NCBI GenBank assembly: GCA_964637355.1 | Contig: CAZWVG010000003.1 | Location: 1 to 64,000, forward strand | Length of the DNA stretch: 64,000 nucleotides | Reading direction: 5' to 3' | From: SCN-70-22 sp964637355 | GTDB lineage: Bacteria; Gemmatimonadota; Gemmatimonadetes; Gemmatimonadales; Gemmatimonadaceae | Shown: positions 52,001 to 64,000 of the stretch, piece after piece | Position numbering within the stretch: position 1 is the stretch's first letter | How the letters are laid out: every line of letters starts with the position of its first letter | The notes under the pieces: model-generated | Seen by the model: the letters and a program-made list of their open reading frames with translations, nothing else | Told to the model about the DNA's origin: nothing | Database searches by the model: none | Position numbers and translations under genes: made by a program

Positions 52001-52169
52001 CCTGCGCTTCGACCGCACGACGCAGGAGCGCGTCCCGGTCGTGAGCACGGGGATTTCCGCGCGCATGAACCTCTTCGGCTACGCGATCGGCGAGGTGTAC
52101 TGGGCGCACCCCTTCCAGCGACCGGGAAAGAACTGGGTCTTCGGTTTCCAGTTGCGCCCGGGATGGTAG
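49029..52169 (+). CDS. Secreted metalloprotease/TolB-propeller/Omp85-like barrel fusion
   Basis: 1046 residues from GTG 49029; a GTG at 49095 would give a shorter signal peptide (RAIARSLLVIVTCGYAPVAQAQ). Residues ~50-300 are a peptidase-MA-like gluzincin domain with HELVH at 167-171 and the downstream glutamate in LIEGMAEYLS. Residues ~315-590 are TolB/PD40 propeller repeats (ISPDGRYMAYFSS, WSPDGRTIAFSG, WSPDGRTIAFVTD, FAPDGRALFFIAD). Residues ~640-1046 are a surface-antigen/Omp85-like barrel (LVRGYDATSFDVSECQ, VANVELRIPVFG, AHPFQRPGKNWVFGFQLRPGW). It would sit in the outer membrane with the protease and propeller on one side. Similar fusions are known in Bacteroidota and Gemmatimonadota; substrates unknown. 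Confidence 0.85.
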   Translation: MIHVSSSVHVASRQCRTRPHLPVERHPSTTRRVRAIARSLLVIVTCGYAPVAQAQYFGRNKVQYDHLDFRVLESAHFRSHFYPAESLAVADAARMAERWYQRHASLLDFQFKDNPLIFYADAPDFQQSNVIEGSISQGTGGVTEGLRERVIMPFTGSYSDNDHVLGHELVHVFQYRIAEASKGGLQSVGNIPLWLIEGMAEYLSVGRDDPNTAMWLRDAVRRNDLPSLQQLTDDPRYFPYRYGQALWAYIGGRWGDVAVPRLYRAALKSGWQRGVQEALGVSVDSLGAQWHAAIREAYGADIAARQAPNTIGEAVAPAGSRGEQNISPAISPDGRYMAYFSSRGLFGVDLYLADVATGTVIRQLTSVTQDAHFDALSFISSAGTWSPDGRQLAFVVYADGDNEIDVMDVASGDITRRIRVKGVGAMADPAWSPDGRTIAFSGLVGGVSDLYLYDLETSRARAVTHDREAQLQPAWSPDGRTIAFVTDAGSETDVGVLKFGPMRLALLDVAQGKVRLLARLGHGKSINPRFAPDGRALFFIADQDGVSDLYRESLDDGSVTRLTHIATGVSGITALSPAMSVATQTGTVAFSVFDDQGYAIRILSSGEQSGIAVASRGPYTGLLPPATARETRVDASLDDAVTGLPRGTTFQRASYNSSLHLDYIGGPELGIAAGGGYGTGVAGGIAFSFSDQLGNRALQAVVQAQGDVRDVGAQLLYLNREHRWNWGAQAYHVPVAGGYAQYANETFNINGQDVPGIIYTSTIQRTYFDNLKLITQYPLSSTRRLEFSVGGQRVGFGTQVESLYVVGSTAVRRVRDDLPSQSALTFGTASAAFVGDYSFSAFTSPVAGGRYRFEVEPNLGSINYTTALADYRRYLFARPFTLAFRGLHYGRYGSGSDDPRMQPLFVGQPSLVRGYDATSFDVSECQAGSGTNSCPVFDRLAGSRVAVANVELRIPVFGTEQFGLIPFRWLPLELSPFADAGLAWSQGDNVNLRFDRTTQERVPVVSTGISARMNLFGYAIGEVYWAHPFQRPGKNWVFGFQLRPGW

Positions 52170-52217
52170 CGCATGTGCCCCGCAGGGCGCTCGTCCTTCG
52201 GGCGCTCTCCCAGCGCG

Positions 52218-53453
52218 TCAGCGCGGGGCGCGATAGAGGTCGGCATCGCGGTCGCGGCGCCCGCGCAGGCGGGCGCTCGTGACCTGAGCGGCAATCATGC
52301 TGTAGGTAATGCCATTCCCGCCGAAGCCGGCCACCACGTGGCACCGCGGAAAGCCCGGGAGGCGGTCGATGATCGGCAGTCCGGTGCTCGACTCTCCGAA
52401 TGCGCCTCCCCAGGCATGAGTCAGCTGCAACTCGACGCCAGGCAGGAGCGCCTCCACCTTCGCCGCGATCGTCGCGCCCTTGCGCGGCAGGAGCGCCGGG
52501 TCCGCATGGCGCGTCGCAGAGTCCTCGTCCTCTCCCCCCGCGATGATCGCACCGGCGGGGGTGGTGCGAAGGTACAGGTACGGGTCCGACGCTTCCCAGA
52601 CGACGGTGTCGGAGAGCCAGGGCGGGAGCGGTGTGCGGGAGTGCGCGGCGAATGCCCACGTCGACTTGACCTCGTGTCCCGCCAGCGGCAACGCGCGCGG
52701 GAGTTCGTACCCGGTGCAGAACACCGCGTCGCCTACGTGCACGGTCGCCCCGTCTCCGGTAAACAGAAGGACACCGTTGCGGCTGGCGGAGAGGTCGCGC
52801 ACGTCGGCCGGTGCGAAGATGCGAGCACTGTGGCGCACCGCGCGACGGAGGAGCGCCGCCGCCAGCTGCGCCGGGTTGGCGACCGCGTTCGACGGACTCA
52901 CAATGCCCCCCGTGCGCTCGATGTCATAGCGACGGCAGAGCGCCTCGCGATCCAGGAAGCGCCCGGGGACCCGGGCGCGGGCACGAACGTCGGCCTCCTG
53001 TTCCAGCGCGCGCGCGCCGTACACGTCGCCGCTCAGATACAGGCTCCGCCGCGGCTCGAAGCCGCATCGGATGTTCTCGGCCGCGACCAACCTCGCGAGT
53101 GCGCGCACGCCGGCGAGCGAGCGACGCCACGCGCGACGCGCACGCGACGGACCGATGCGACGCGAGAGTTCGGTGAGCGAGAGGTCGATCTCGAACTGCA
53201 GTAGCGCGGTGCTGGCGAGCGTGCTCCCGAGCACCGGCGCTCGCCGGTCGAGCACGACGACCGACGCCCCCTCGCGCGCCAGCGTGTACGCCATGAGCGC
53301 GCCGCTGATGCCGGCCCCGACGACGGCGACGTCTCCCGCGACATCGCCGCGCAACGCACGAGTGCGCACCGTCCGCTGCGCCGAATCTTCCCATAGCGAA
53401 TGACCAGTGCGCAGGTCGCGGCGTTGCGTCACGCGCGCGGAAGAGTGGGGCAT
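52218..53453 (-). CDS. FAD-dependent oxidoreductase (DAO family)
   Basis: 411 residues from ATG 53453. Rossmann FAD-binding motif VAVVGAGISGALMAYTLA near residue 40 and the partner LDRR acidic/basic end of strand 2. Later: FCTGYELPRALPL, TTPAGAIIAGGEDED, WGGAFGESSTGLPIID and the C-terminal GFGGNGITYSMIAA, which is the family's second FAD contact. Members oxidise amines or amino acids, such as glycine, sarcosine or gamma-glutamylputrescine. No signal peptide. It is convergent with the protease-barrel gene. Substrate not determinable. Confidence 0.9.
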   Translation of the reverse strand: MPHSSARVTQRRDLRTGHSLWEDSAQRTVRTRALRGDVAGDVAVVGAGISGALMAYTLAREGASVVVLDRRAPVLGSTLASTALLQFEIDLSLTELSRRIGPSRARRAWRRSLAGVRALARLVAAENIRCGFEPRRSLYLSGDVYGARALEQEADVRARARVPGRFLDREALCRRYDIERTGGIVSPSNAVANPAQLAAALLRRAVRHSARIFAPADVRDLSASRNGVLLFTGDGATVHVGDAVFCTGYELPRALPLAGHEVKSTWAFAAHSRTPLPPWLSDTVVWEASDPYLYLRTTPAGAIIAGGEDEDSATRHADPALLPRKGATIAAKVEALLPGVELQLTHAWGGAFGESSTGLPIIDRLPGFPRCHVVAGFGGNGITYSMIAAQVTSARLRGRRDRDADLYRAPR

Positions 53454-53643
53454 GGTGTGGCGACGTCGGGTTGGAGGGCGATGTGCTGGCGTCCGGATAG
53501 CTCGCATCACCTCACGCGTTGCGCCATCCGCCAAAAGTCCAACGAGAGAACCCCCCTCGCGCCTGATTTCCCCGGCTCGCGCGTCGCTCGAACTTCCAAA
53601 CATTCCAGTACGAGACCATCACCGCCGTCCAGGAGAGTCGTCG

Positions 53644-54141
53644 ATGCAAGCCAAGACGCGCGAAGAGTCGATAGAGAAGGTTGCCGAGATCATCAAGGAC
53701 ATTACCATCACCATGCTGGTGACGCTCGATGCCGACGGGCATCCGCGAAGCCGGCCGATGAGTACGCAGCGCACCCCGTTCGACGGAACGCTCTGGTTCT
53801 TCACCTCGCACGATTCCGATGCGGCGCACGACATCGAGCGTGATGCGCGCGTCAACCTCGCCTATGCGTCGACGGGATCCGAGAGCTATCTCTCACTGGT
53901 TGGCACGGCGCAAGTCGTCGACGACCGCGCGCAGGCACGCGAGCTGTGGAACCCGATCCTGCGCGCCTGGTTCGACAGCCCCGACGATCCCGACCTGCGC
54001 CTCATTCGCGTCGACGTCGAGCACGCGGAATACTGGGACACGCCGGGCGGCAAGGTCGCGTCGCTCTTCGCGCTGGTGAAGGGCGCGCTGACGGGTGACG
54101 GCGGCAGCATGCAGAGCGACGTCGGCAGCGTTTCGCTGTAG
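53644..54141 (+). CDS. Pyridoxamine 5'-phosphate oxidase-like general stress protein
   Basis: 165 residues with AGGAGAG six bases before ATG 53644. A split-barrel flavin-binding fold: ITMLVTLDADGHPRSRPMST, TLWFFTSHDSDAAHDIERDARVNLAYA, YLSLVGTAQVVDDRAQARELWN and LRLIRVDVEHAEYWDTPGG are the standard segments of the general stress protein 26 group. It binds FMN or F420-like cofactors, with poorly known reactions. It lies 43 bases before the cardiolipin synthase gene on the same strand. Confidence 0.92.
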   Translation: MQAKTREESIEKVAEIIKDITITMLVTLDADGHPRSRPMSTQRTPFDGTLWFFTSHDSDAAHDIERDARVNLAYASTGSESYLSLVGTAQVVDDRAQARELWNPILRAWFDSPDDPDLRLIRVDVEHAEYWDTPGGKVASLFALVKGALTGDGGSMQSDVGSVSL

Positions 54142-54183
54142 AATCGTAGGACGCCACGACACCTCCCACCCCCCAACGGTCAC

Positions 54184-55443
54184 GTGGACGTCCTCATCGC
54201 CGTAGTCGCCACGGCCTTCGTGGTGCTCCTCCTCCTCAACCTGACAAGCGGCGAAAAGAAGATCGGCAAGCGCATCACGCCGCTCTACGCAGTCACCGAT
54301 CCGCAGTTCCTTCGATCCATGGGGAACCTCCTCGGTCCGTCGTTGCAGGAAGGAAATCGCATCGACGGGCTGCGGAACGGGCGCGAGATCTTTCCGGCGA
54401 TGCTCGACGCGATCCGTCAGGCGCGCCGGACGATCACCTTCGAGACGTACATCTACTGGTCCGGGGAGATCGGTCGCGCGTTCGCCGAGGCGCTCGCCGA
54501 GCGATCGCGCGCAGGCGTCAAGGTCCACGTGCTGCTCGACTGGATCGGGACGGCGAAGATGGACGCCGAGCTGTTGCAGCTGCTGGCGGAGTCTGGCGTG
54601 CAGGTGCGCAAGTACCATCCGCTGCGCTGGTACACGCTTGGACGCATCAACAACCGCACGCACCGCAAGCTTCTCGTCGTCGATGGGCAGGTCGGGTTCA
54701 CCGGCGGCGTGGGGATCGCCGACAAGTGGATGGGCGACGCCGAGGACGAAGATCACTGGCGCGATTCGCACTATCGGCTGGAGGGACCCGCCGTCGCGCA
54801 GATGCAGTCGGCCTTCCTCGACAACTGGATGAAGACCGAAGGGGAGGTACTGCACGGTGAAGAATACTTCCCTCCGCTTTCGGCGGTTGGAGATTGCCGC
54901 GCCCAGGTCTTTCGCAGTGCACCGAACGAGGGGAGCGAGAGCGTACGGCTCATGTATCTCCTCTCGATCGCCAGCGCCCGGCGGAATGTCCGCATCGCGG
55001 CGTCGTACTTCGTCCCCGACGATCTCTCCGTCGAGACGATCGTCGCGGCGCGCAAGCGCGGCGTGCACGTCGAGATCATCGTCCCGGGCGACAAGATCGA
55101 CACCGAGATCACGCGCAAGGCGTCGCGCTCGCGCTGGGGACCGCTCCTCGCGGAAGGGGTCGAGATCTACGAGTACCGTCCCACGATGTACCACTGCAAG
55201 GTGATGATCGTCGACGACGTGTGGGTCTCGGTCGGGTCCACCAACTTCGACAACCGCTCCTTTCGCCTCAACGACGAGGCGAACCTCAATGTCTACGATC
55301 GCGACTTTGCCAGCGGGCAGATCGAGGACTTCGACGCCGACCGTGCCCGTGCCGAGCGCATCACGCTCGAGATGTGGCGGCGCCGCCCGTTAGGCGAGCG
55401 GGTCATCGAGCACCTTGCCGGGCTACTCCGCTCCCAACTGTGA
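54184..55443 (+). CDS. Cardiolipin synthase / phospholipase D family protein
   Basis: 419 residues from GTG 54184. One N-terminal membrane helix (VLIAVVATAFVVLLLLNL) and two HKD phospholipase D motifs: THRKLLVVDGQVGFTGG and YHCKVMIVDDVWVSVGS with the following NFDNRSF. Both are complete. Cardiolipin synthases transfer a phosphatidyl group between phospholipids at the inner membrane. The last 21 bases overlap the end of the convergent ligD gene. Confidence 0.92.
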   Translation: MDVLIAVVATAFVVLLLLNLTSGEKKIGKRITPLYAVTDPQFLRSMGNLLGPSLQEGNRIDGLRNGREIFPAMLDAIRQARRTITFETYIYWSGEIGRAFAEALAERSRAGVKVHVLLDWIGTAKMDAELLQLLAESGVQVRKYHPLRWYTLGRINNRTHRKLLVVDGQVGFTGGVGIADKWMGDAEDEDHWRDSHYRLEGPAVAQMQSAFLDNWMKTEGEVLHGEEYFPPLSAVGDCRAQVFRSAPNEGSESVRLMYLLSIASARRNVRIAASYFVPDDLSVETIVAARKRGVHVEIIVPGDKIDTEITRKASRSRWGPLLAEGVEIYEYRPTMYHCKVMIVDDVWVSVGSTNFDNRSFRLNDEANLNVYDRDFASGQIEDFDADRARAERITLEMWRRRPLGERVIEHLAGLLRSQL

Positions 55444-57273
55444 GATCGCGGGGCGCAGGCGCTGGCGCCTGGTGAAGAAGTCCGGCCACGGATCCTTCCC
55501 TGCGGCCTGCTCGATGGCGCCGTCGATGCCGAAGGCGTTGGCGGCGCGGATGTCCTCGAGTGCGCGCCACGACACCGGTACGGCTACCGGCGCTCCCTCG
55601 CGCGCACGCGTGGACCAGGGGACGATCGCCGTCGCGCCGCGCTCGTTGCGCAGGTAATCGACGAAGATGCGACCGACGCGCGCCGCCTTCGACATCGTCG
55701 CCACGTAGCGCTTCGGGTCGCGCTCGGCGAGGCGGAGCGCGACACGATGGGCGAAGTCCTTCGCGGCCGGCCATTCCACGTCGCCGGCGAGCGGAACGAT
55801 CACGTGGATCCCCTTCCCCCCGCTCACCATCGGGACGCTCTCGAGTCCAAGCTCGCGCAGCAGCTCGCGCACCTCGGTCGCGGCTTCGCGCACGTCGCCG
55901 AAGGCGAGACCGGTATCGGGGTCGAGGTCGAACACCAATCGGTCGGGGCGCTCGACGTCGGCGATGGGAGCGCCCCATGCGTGCCATTCCAGGACGTTCA
56001 TCTGCGTCCCGGCGATCACGCCCGCCACATCGTGCACCACGAAGTACGGCTGCTCGTCGCCGTCCTTCTCGGCGACGCGCACCGAGTCCATCGCCTCGGG
56101 AAATCCACCGCTGTCGTGCTTCTGGAAGAAGCACGAGCTCGCACCGCCCTGCGGGCAGCGCAGAAGGCTGAGCGGTCGGTCGACGATGTGCGGGAGCATG
56201 CGTTCGGCGACTGCATCGTAGTAGCCCGCGAGGTCGCCCTTGGTGACTCCCTGTTCCGTGAAGACGATGCGTTCGGGGTGCGTGAGACGAACGCCGAGGA
56301 GCTCGGCGGCCAGCATCCCGCGAATCGAGAGTTCGGTGCGGTCGACGGGCACGAGCGTCCCCTCCTGCTCGGTTCGTAGCGACTTGAACGACGGGTGCCG
56401 CAGCACGCCATCGTTGGTCAGTTCGGTGAACGCCACCTCGGCGACGAGTTCGGGCTTCACCCAGTGTACGCCGCGGGCGACGGTCGCGGGAATCCCCTCG
56501 ACCGCGAAGGGGCGCGTGGTGCGGGCATCGAGCGCGCGCTGCAGTTCGGCGGCGCTCTCGTGCGAGAAGCCGGTCCCCACGCGCCCTCTATAGCGGAGCC
56601 CTTCGTCGCTGCGCTCGGCGAGGACCAACGACGCAAATGCGCGCCGGCGAGCCGAGGCGCGCCATCCAACGATCACGAATTCTCCGCGGCGCGTGCACTT
56701 GACCTTGAGCCAGTTGTCCGAGCGGACGCCGCGATACGACGCATTGCCCCGCTTGGCGATCACCCCTTCGTGTCCAGCACGGCAGATCGCGTCGAGCACC
56801 TGCGTCCCGCGACCGTCGATGTGCTCGGCGAACTGCACGGCGTCGTGCTTCCCGCCAGCCGCAAGGAGGGCGGAAAGCCGCGCCTTGCGCTCGACGAGTG
56901 GGAGCGCCGTCACGTCGACTCCGTCCTGCTCGAGGAGGTCGAACGCGAAGTAGACCAATGCGCCGCCATCGGAGAGGGCCCCGCCGAGCGAGGAGAAGTC
57001 GGTTCTTCCCGCGGCGTCGAGGGCGCATACTTCCCCATCGAGCAGCGCGGAGCCGGCGGTGAGCGCCGCGAGCGGCTCGACGAGGCGAGAGAATCGCTGC
57101 GTCCAGTCCTGTCCGCTGCGCGTGTAGAGACGCACGCGCGACCCGGCGATCGCCGCGAGGCAGCGATATCCGTCGTACTTCATTTCGTAGATCCACCCGT
57201 CCCCCGCCGGAACCTGCGCGACCAGTGTCGCCAGCTGCGGCGTACGGAAGCGCGGGAGTCGCGGCGCACTCAC
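55423..57273 (-). CDS. ligD: ATP-dependent DNA ligase D (ligase-polymerase type)
   Basis: 616 residues from GTG 57273, two bases after the ku stop. Residues ~1-300: ATP-dependent ligase with the adenylation lysine Lys32 in YEMKYDGYR, DGEVCALD, EGVIAKRG and the OB-fold part LKVKCTRRGEFVIVGW. Residues ~315-616: primase-polymerase domain (ERIVFTEQGVTKGDLAGYYD, DRPLSLLRCPQGG, LVFDLDPDTGLAFGDV, VPMVSGGKGIHVIVPL, TMSKAARVGRIFVDYLRNERGATAI). The 3'-phosphoesterase domain found in many LigD proteins is absent. Together with Ku it performs non-homologous end joining. Confidence 0.95.
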   Translation of the reverse strand: MSAPRLPRFRTPQLATLVAQVPAGDGWIYEMKYDGYRCLAAIAGSRVRLYTRSGQDWTQRFSRLVEPLAALTAGSALLDGEVCALDAAGRTDFSSLGGALSDGGALVYFAFDLLEQDGVDVTALPLVERKARLSALLAAGGKHDAVQFAEHIDGRGTQVLDAICRAGHEGVIAKRGNASYRGVRSDNWLKVKCTRRGEFVIVGWRASARRRAFASLVLAERSDEGLRYRGRVGTGFSHESAAELQRALDARTTRPFAVEGIPATVARGVHWVKPELVAEVAFTELTNDGVLRHPSFKSLRTEQEGTLVPVDRTELSIRGMLAAELLGVRLTHPERIVFTEQGVTKGDLAGYYDAVAERMLPHIVDRPLSLLRCPQGGASSCFFQKHDSGGFPEAMDSVRVAEKDGDEQPYFVVHDVAGVIAGTQMNVLEWHAWGAPIADVERPDRLVFDLDPDTGLAFGDVREAATEVRELLRELGLESVPMVSGGKGIHVIVPLAGDVEWPAAKDFAHRVALRLAERDPKRYVATMSKAARVGRIFVDYLRNERGATAIVPWSTRAREGAPVAVPVSWRALEDIRAANAFGIDGAIEQAAGKDPWPDFFTRRQRLRPAISQLGAE

Positions 57274-57274
57274 G

Positions 57275-58207
57275 CTATCCCGCGCGCTTGCGGGTGGCCC
57301 GCGTCGTCTCGCGGCGGCGCGGCGCCGCCTTCACCTTCGTCGTGCGTGCCGCGCGTCGCGTGCTTGCACTCGACGCTTTGCCTTTGGGCTTCGCGCCACG
57401 CTTTTCGCCCGAGTTGGCTTCGAGACTCCGCTTGAGCGCCGCCATCAGGTCGATGACGTTGTCGCCTTCGGGGCGCGCCTTGTCCTCCTCGGGCGTCACC
57501 GACACGCGTTTCCCCTTGGAGGCGGCCTTCTCCTCCACGAGGGTGCGCAACGCTGCCTGGTAGTGATCCTTGAAGGCGGTGGCTTCGAACGGCGCCGACT
57601 TCTTCTCCATGAGGGCGACCGCAACGTCGAGCAGCTCCGGGTCGGCCTTCTTCGCCGGGATCGACGCGAAGAACGGGTCGGACTTCCGAATCTCGTCTTC
57701 GTAGTGGAGCGTCTCGAGGAGCATCCCCGTCCCGGTCGGCTTGAGTGCGACCAGGTACTCCTTCCCGCGCAGCGCGAGCTGACCGAGTCCGACTTTCCCC
57801 GTTTGGCGAAGGGCGTCGCGCACGACCCGGAATGCGTCTTCCGCGAGTTCGTCGGCAGGTGCAACGAAGTACGCCTTGTCGAAGTAGATCGGATCGATGT
57901 CGCACGCCCCCACGAACTGCGTGAGCTCCAGCGTTCGGCGCGTCTCGAGCTTGACCGCGTCGATCTCGGCGTCGGTGAGGAGGACGTAGTCGCCCTTGCG
58001 CACCTCGAACCCCTTCATGATGTCGTCGCGATCCACCGGACCCACCCCCGGCACCACCTTCTCGTACTTCACCGGTTTCCCGCTCGGCTTGTGGATCTGG
58101 CGGAACGAGACCTTCGCGTTCGGCTTGGTCGCGCTGTAGAGTTCGACGGCGATCGTCACGAGGGAGAGGCGCAGCTGTCCTTTCCAGATGGGGCGTGTGG
58201 CGGGCAT
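57275..58207 (-). CDS. ku: Non-homologous end-joining protein Ku
   Basis: 310 residues. The Ku core (residues ~1-255) is typical: TRPIWKGQLRLSLVTIAVELYSA, KPVKYEKVVPGVGPVDRDDIMKGFE, AYFVAPADELAEDAFRVVRDAL and NVIDLMAALKRSLEA. The C-terminal ~50 residues are lysine/arginine/alanine-rich, a tail known in some bacterial Ku proteins to bind DNA. Ku forms a ring dimer on DNA ends and recruits LigD, encoded directly downstream. Confidence 0.96.
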   Translation of the reverse strand: MPATRPIWKGQLRLSLVTIAVELYSATKPNAKVSFRQIHKPSGKPVKYEKVVPGVGPVDRDDIMKGFEVRKGDYVLLTDAEIDAVKLETRRTLELTQFVGACDIDPIYFDKAYFVAPADELAEDAFRVVRDALRQTGKVGLGQLALRGKEYLVALKPTGTGMLLETLHYEDEIRKSDPFFASIPAKKADPELLDVAVALMEKKSAPFEATAFKDHYQAALRTLVEEKAASKGKRVSVTPEEDKARPEGDNVIDLMAALKRSLEANSGEKRGAKPKGKASSASTRRAARTTKVKAAPRRRETTRATRKRAG

Positions 58208-58461
58208 GTCACTCCGGTGAGCAGGACTGGCCGTGGGGCGGGGCGTCGTGCATCGGAATTATGTGACGTGCGTCTCGGCGCACACATCGCCCGCAGGCGT
58301 GATCTTCCCGTACCGCGACGGGGTAGCGTGGGACGGCGCAACGCCATGCGCGGCGGCGCGAGATGCGGGTTGCATGTCGAGGTTTGGTGCGCCATGCTCC
58401 GTGAGAGGTAGGCGCCCCCATGCCCGGCGGCGAATAGCCGGACTCGCCGGTCGGCTGCAAC

Positions 58462-59709
58462 ATGAAGCAGTCGCGCGTCCAGCCCACCTCCCCAGTCGTC
58501 GACATGCCAGAAGAACGAAAGTCGCGGGTCATGCGCGACACCATGGAACGCGCAATCCGCCGCGGCGGCCTGCACCTTCCACGTCCCATCTTTTCGGGTG
58601 AGCTAATCACCAGCAGCAGCGACGACGCGGCGCCGGCCGAACGACAGGGGATGGATTCGAACGGCGTCACCGCCGTTGCCGTCACGGTGCTCGCCGTTCT
58701 CGCCGTGTTGTATACCCTGTACCTGGCGCGCACGGTGGTTCTTCCGGTCGTGGTGGCGATCCTTGCCAGTTTCGTGCTGCGGGGACCGGTGCGCCGCCTC
58801 CGCCGCCGCGGCATTCGCGAGCCGGTCGGCGCGGCGCTCGTCGTGTTCGGCCTCGTCGTCGTGGTGGCGACGTCCCTGTATCTGCTCGCCGCTCCCGCCG
58901 CGAGCTGGTTCAACCGTGCGCCAGGCGCGCTCGACGATGTCGAGCGCAAGGTACGCGCGCTTACGCGCTCCATCACCAAGGTTGCCGCGACGGCCGAGAA
59001 GGTCGAGGAGCTTGCCGCCGGCACCACCGGCTCAGCGCCGAAGGGCTCGATGGTCGTGGCAACGGCGCGCCCCGGCCTCGTATCACGCGTATTCGGCAGC
59101 GTGGCGAACCTCGCGGTAGCGGGACTGAGCGTCACCTTCCTCACCTTCTTCCTCCTGGCCTCGGGGGACCTCTTCATGCGCAAGCTCATGAAAGTCCTCC
59201 CGTACAATGCGCATCATCGAGGCGTCCCGAAACAGATCAGCGACGAGGTCGAAGTCGCCGTGTCGGGCTACCTGCGCACCTCGATCATGATCCACGTGGG
59301 ACTTGGCTTCTCCGTGTGGCTGGTGCTCATGCTTCTCCACATGCCGAATGCAGGTCTGTTCGCGACGCTCGCCGCCATGTTGAACTTCATCCCCTACCTC
59401 GGCCCGCTCATGGTAGTCGGCGTGTTCACGGTGGCGTCGATCACCGTCTTCGACACGATCTCTCACGCCCTCCTCGTACCGGCCTCGTTCCTCTTTCTCA
59501 ACATGATCGAGAGCAACCTGGTCACGCCGACACTGCTCGGGCGACAGTTTCCCCTCAACACGCCCGCGCTCTTCATCGGCGTGATGCTCTGGGGATTCGT
59601 CTGGGGAGTGCCGGGCGCTATCCTCGCCGTGCCGATCATGGTCACACTCAAGATCCTCACCGATCGCGTGCCGGCGCTGCGCCCATTTGGAGAATTCCTC
59701 GGGCAGTAG
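58462..59709 (+). CDS. AI-2E family transporter (membrane permease)
   Basis: 415 residues from ATG 58462, with in-frame alternatives at 58504 and 58651; the first membrane helix begins near residue 68, so a shorter form is plausible. About eight helices, including VTVLAVLAVLYTLYLARTV, GAALVVFGLVVVVATSLYLLAA, LAVAGLSVTFLTFFLLASGD, SIMIHVGLGFSVWLVLML and the conserved AMLNFIPYLGPLMVVGV, FLNMIESNLVTPTLLGRQFPLN and GVPGAILAVPIMV. The N-I-P-Y-x-G-P and E-x-N-x-V-x-P-x-x-x-G motifs are intact. Transported substrate unknown (the AI-2 link is historical). Confidence 0.92.
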   Translation: MKQSRVQPTSPVVDMPEERKSRVMRDTMERAIRRGGLHLPRPIFSGELITSSSDDAAPAERQGMDSNGVTAVAVTVLAVLAVLYTLYLARTVVLPVVVAILASFVLRGPVRRLRRRGIREPVGAALVVFGLVVVVATSLYLLAAPAASWFNRAPGALDDVERKVRALTRSITKVAATAEKVEELAAGTTGSAPKGSMVVATARPGLVSRVFGSVANLAVAGLSVTFLTFFLLASGDLFMRKLMKVLPYNAHHRGVPKQISDEVEVAVSGYLRTSIMIHVGLGFSVWLVLMLLHMPNAGLFATLAAMLNFIPYLGPLMVVGVFTVASITVFDTISHALLVPASFLFLNMIESNLVTPTLLGRQFPLNTPALFIGVMLWGFVWGVPGAILAVPIMVTLKILTDRVPALRPFGEFLGQ

Positions 59710-59724
59710 TCCCGCGGCGAGCGT

Positions 59725-64000
<4,276 letters not shown>

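Overview
The window is high-GC, tightly packed bacterial chromosome and most resembles a Gemmatimonadota (Gemmatimonas/Gemmatirosa-like) or related genome. The pointers are DSIA-repeat outer-membrane proteins, free plug-like lipoproteins, a PEP-CTERM protein, DUF4118 hybrid kinases, ThyX, a TamA/TamB envelope and many unusual starts. The assignment is inference; no rRNA, tRNA, CRISPR array, insertion sequence, phage or plasmid gene was seen.

Layout. 1-10.8 kb: end of an aryl-CoA ligase gene with a RidA gene (aromatic/anthranilate catabolism), a MATE exporter facing a TonB-dependent receptor, a patatin lipase, a flagellar-rod-like mini-protein behind a near-consensus sigma-28 promoter, a PEP-CTERM exoprotein behind a near-consensus sigma-54 promoter, a membrane protein coupled to an enoyl-CoA hydratase, and a TonB homologue. 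10.9-16.7 kb: a conserved lipoprotein divergent from a FAD-linked oxidase, thyX, topoisomerase IB, a 50-residue basic protein and a plug-only lipoprotein. 16.8-31 kb: an HNOBA hybrid kinase, a 14-repeat propeller lipoprotein, CsbD, an L,D-transpeptidase coupled to a DSIA-repeat outer-membrane protein, and three histidine-kinase genes (two DUF4118 hybrids flanking a PAS-DHp protein with no ATPase domain), then a decayed glycosyltransferase. 31-39 kb: a coupled yihY-tamA-tamB operon on the minus strand. 39-49 kb: a NarL-type regulator, a DUF4397 lipoprotein, a receiver-only protein with its kinase, a second DHp-only protein and a 1403-residue kinase with two kinase cores. 49-64 kb: a protease/propeller/barrel fusion, a FAD oxidoreductase, a flavin-type stress protein, a cardiolipin synthase, the Ku-LigD end-joining pair, an AI-2E family exporter and a CheR-PAS-GAF hybrid kinase cut by the window end.

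Themes. The window is rich in phosphorelay proteins: six histidine kinases, of which five are hybrids, two histidine-bearing proteins without an ATPase domain, one receiver-only protein and one DNA-binding regulator. A second theme is envelope biogenesis. A third is sequence-level structure: an AGAAGACG tandem/inverted repeat found twice, and a dispersed octamer CGTTAGGC found at least 13 times that accounts for most of the TTA leucine codons I noticed. Start sites were chosen from Shine-Dalgarno sequences or gene coupling where visible, and doubtful ones are flagged.
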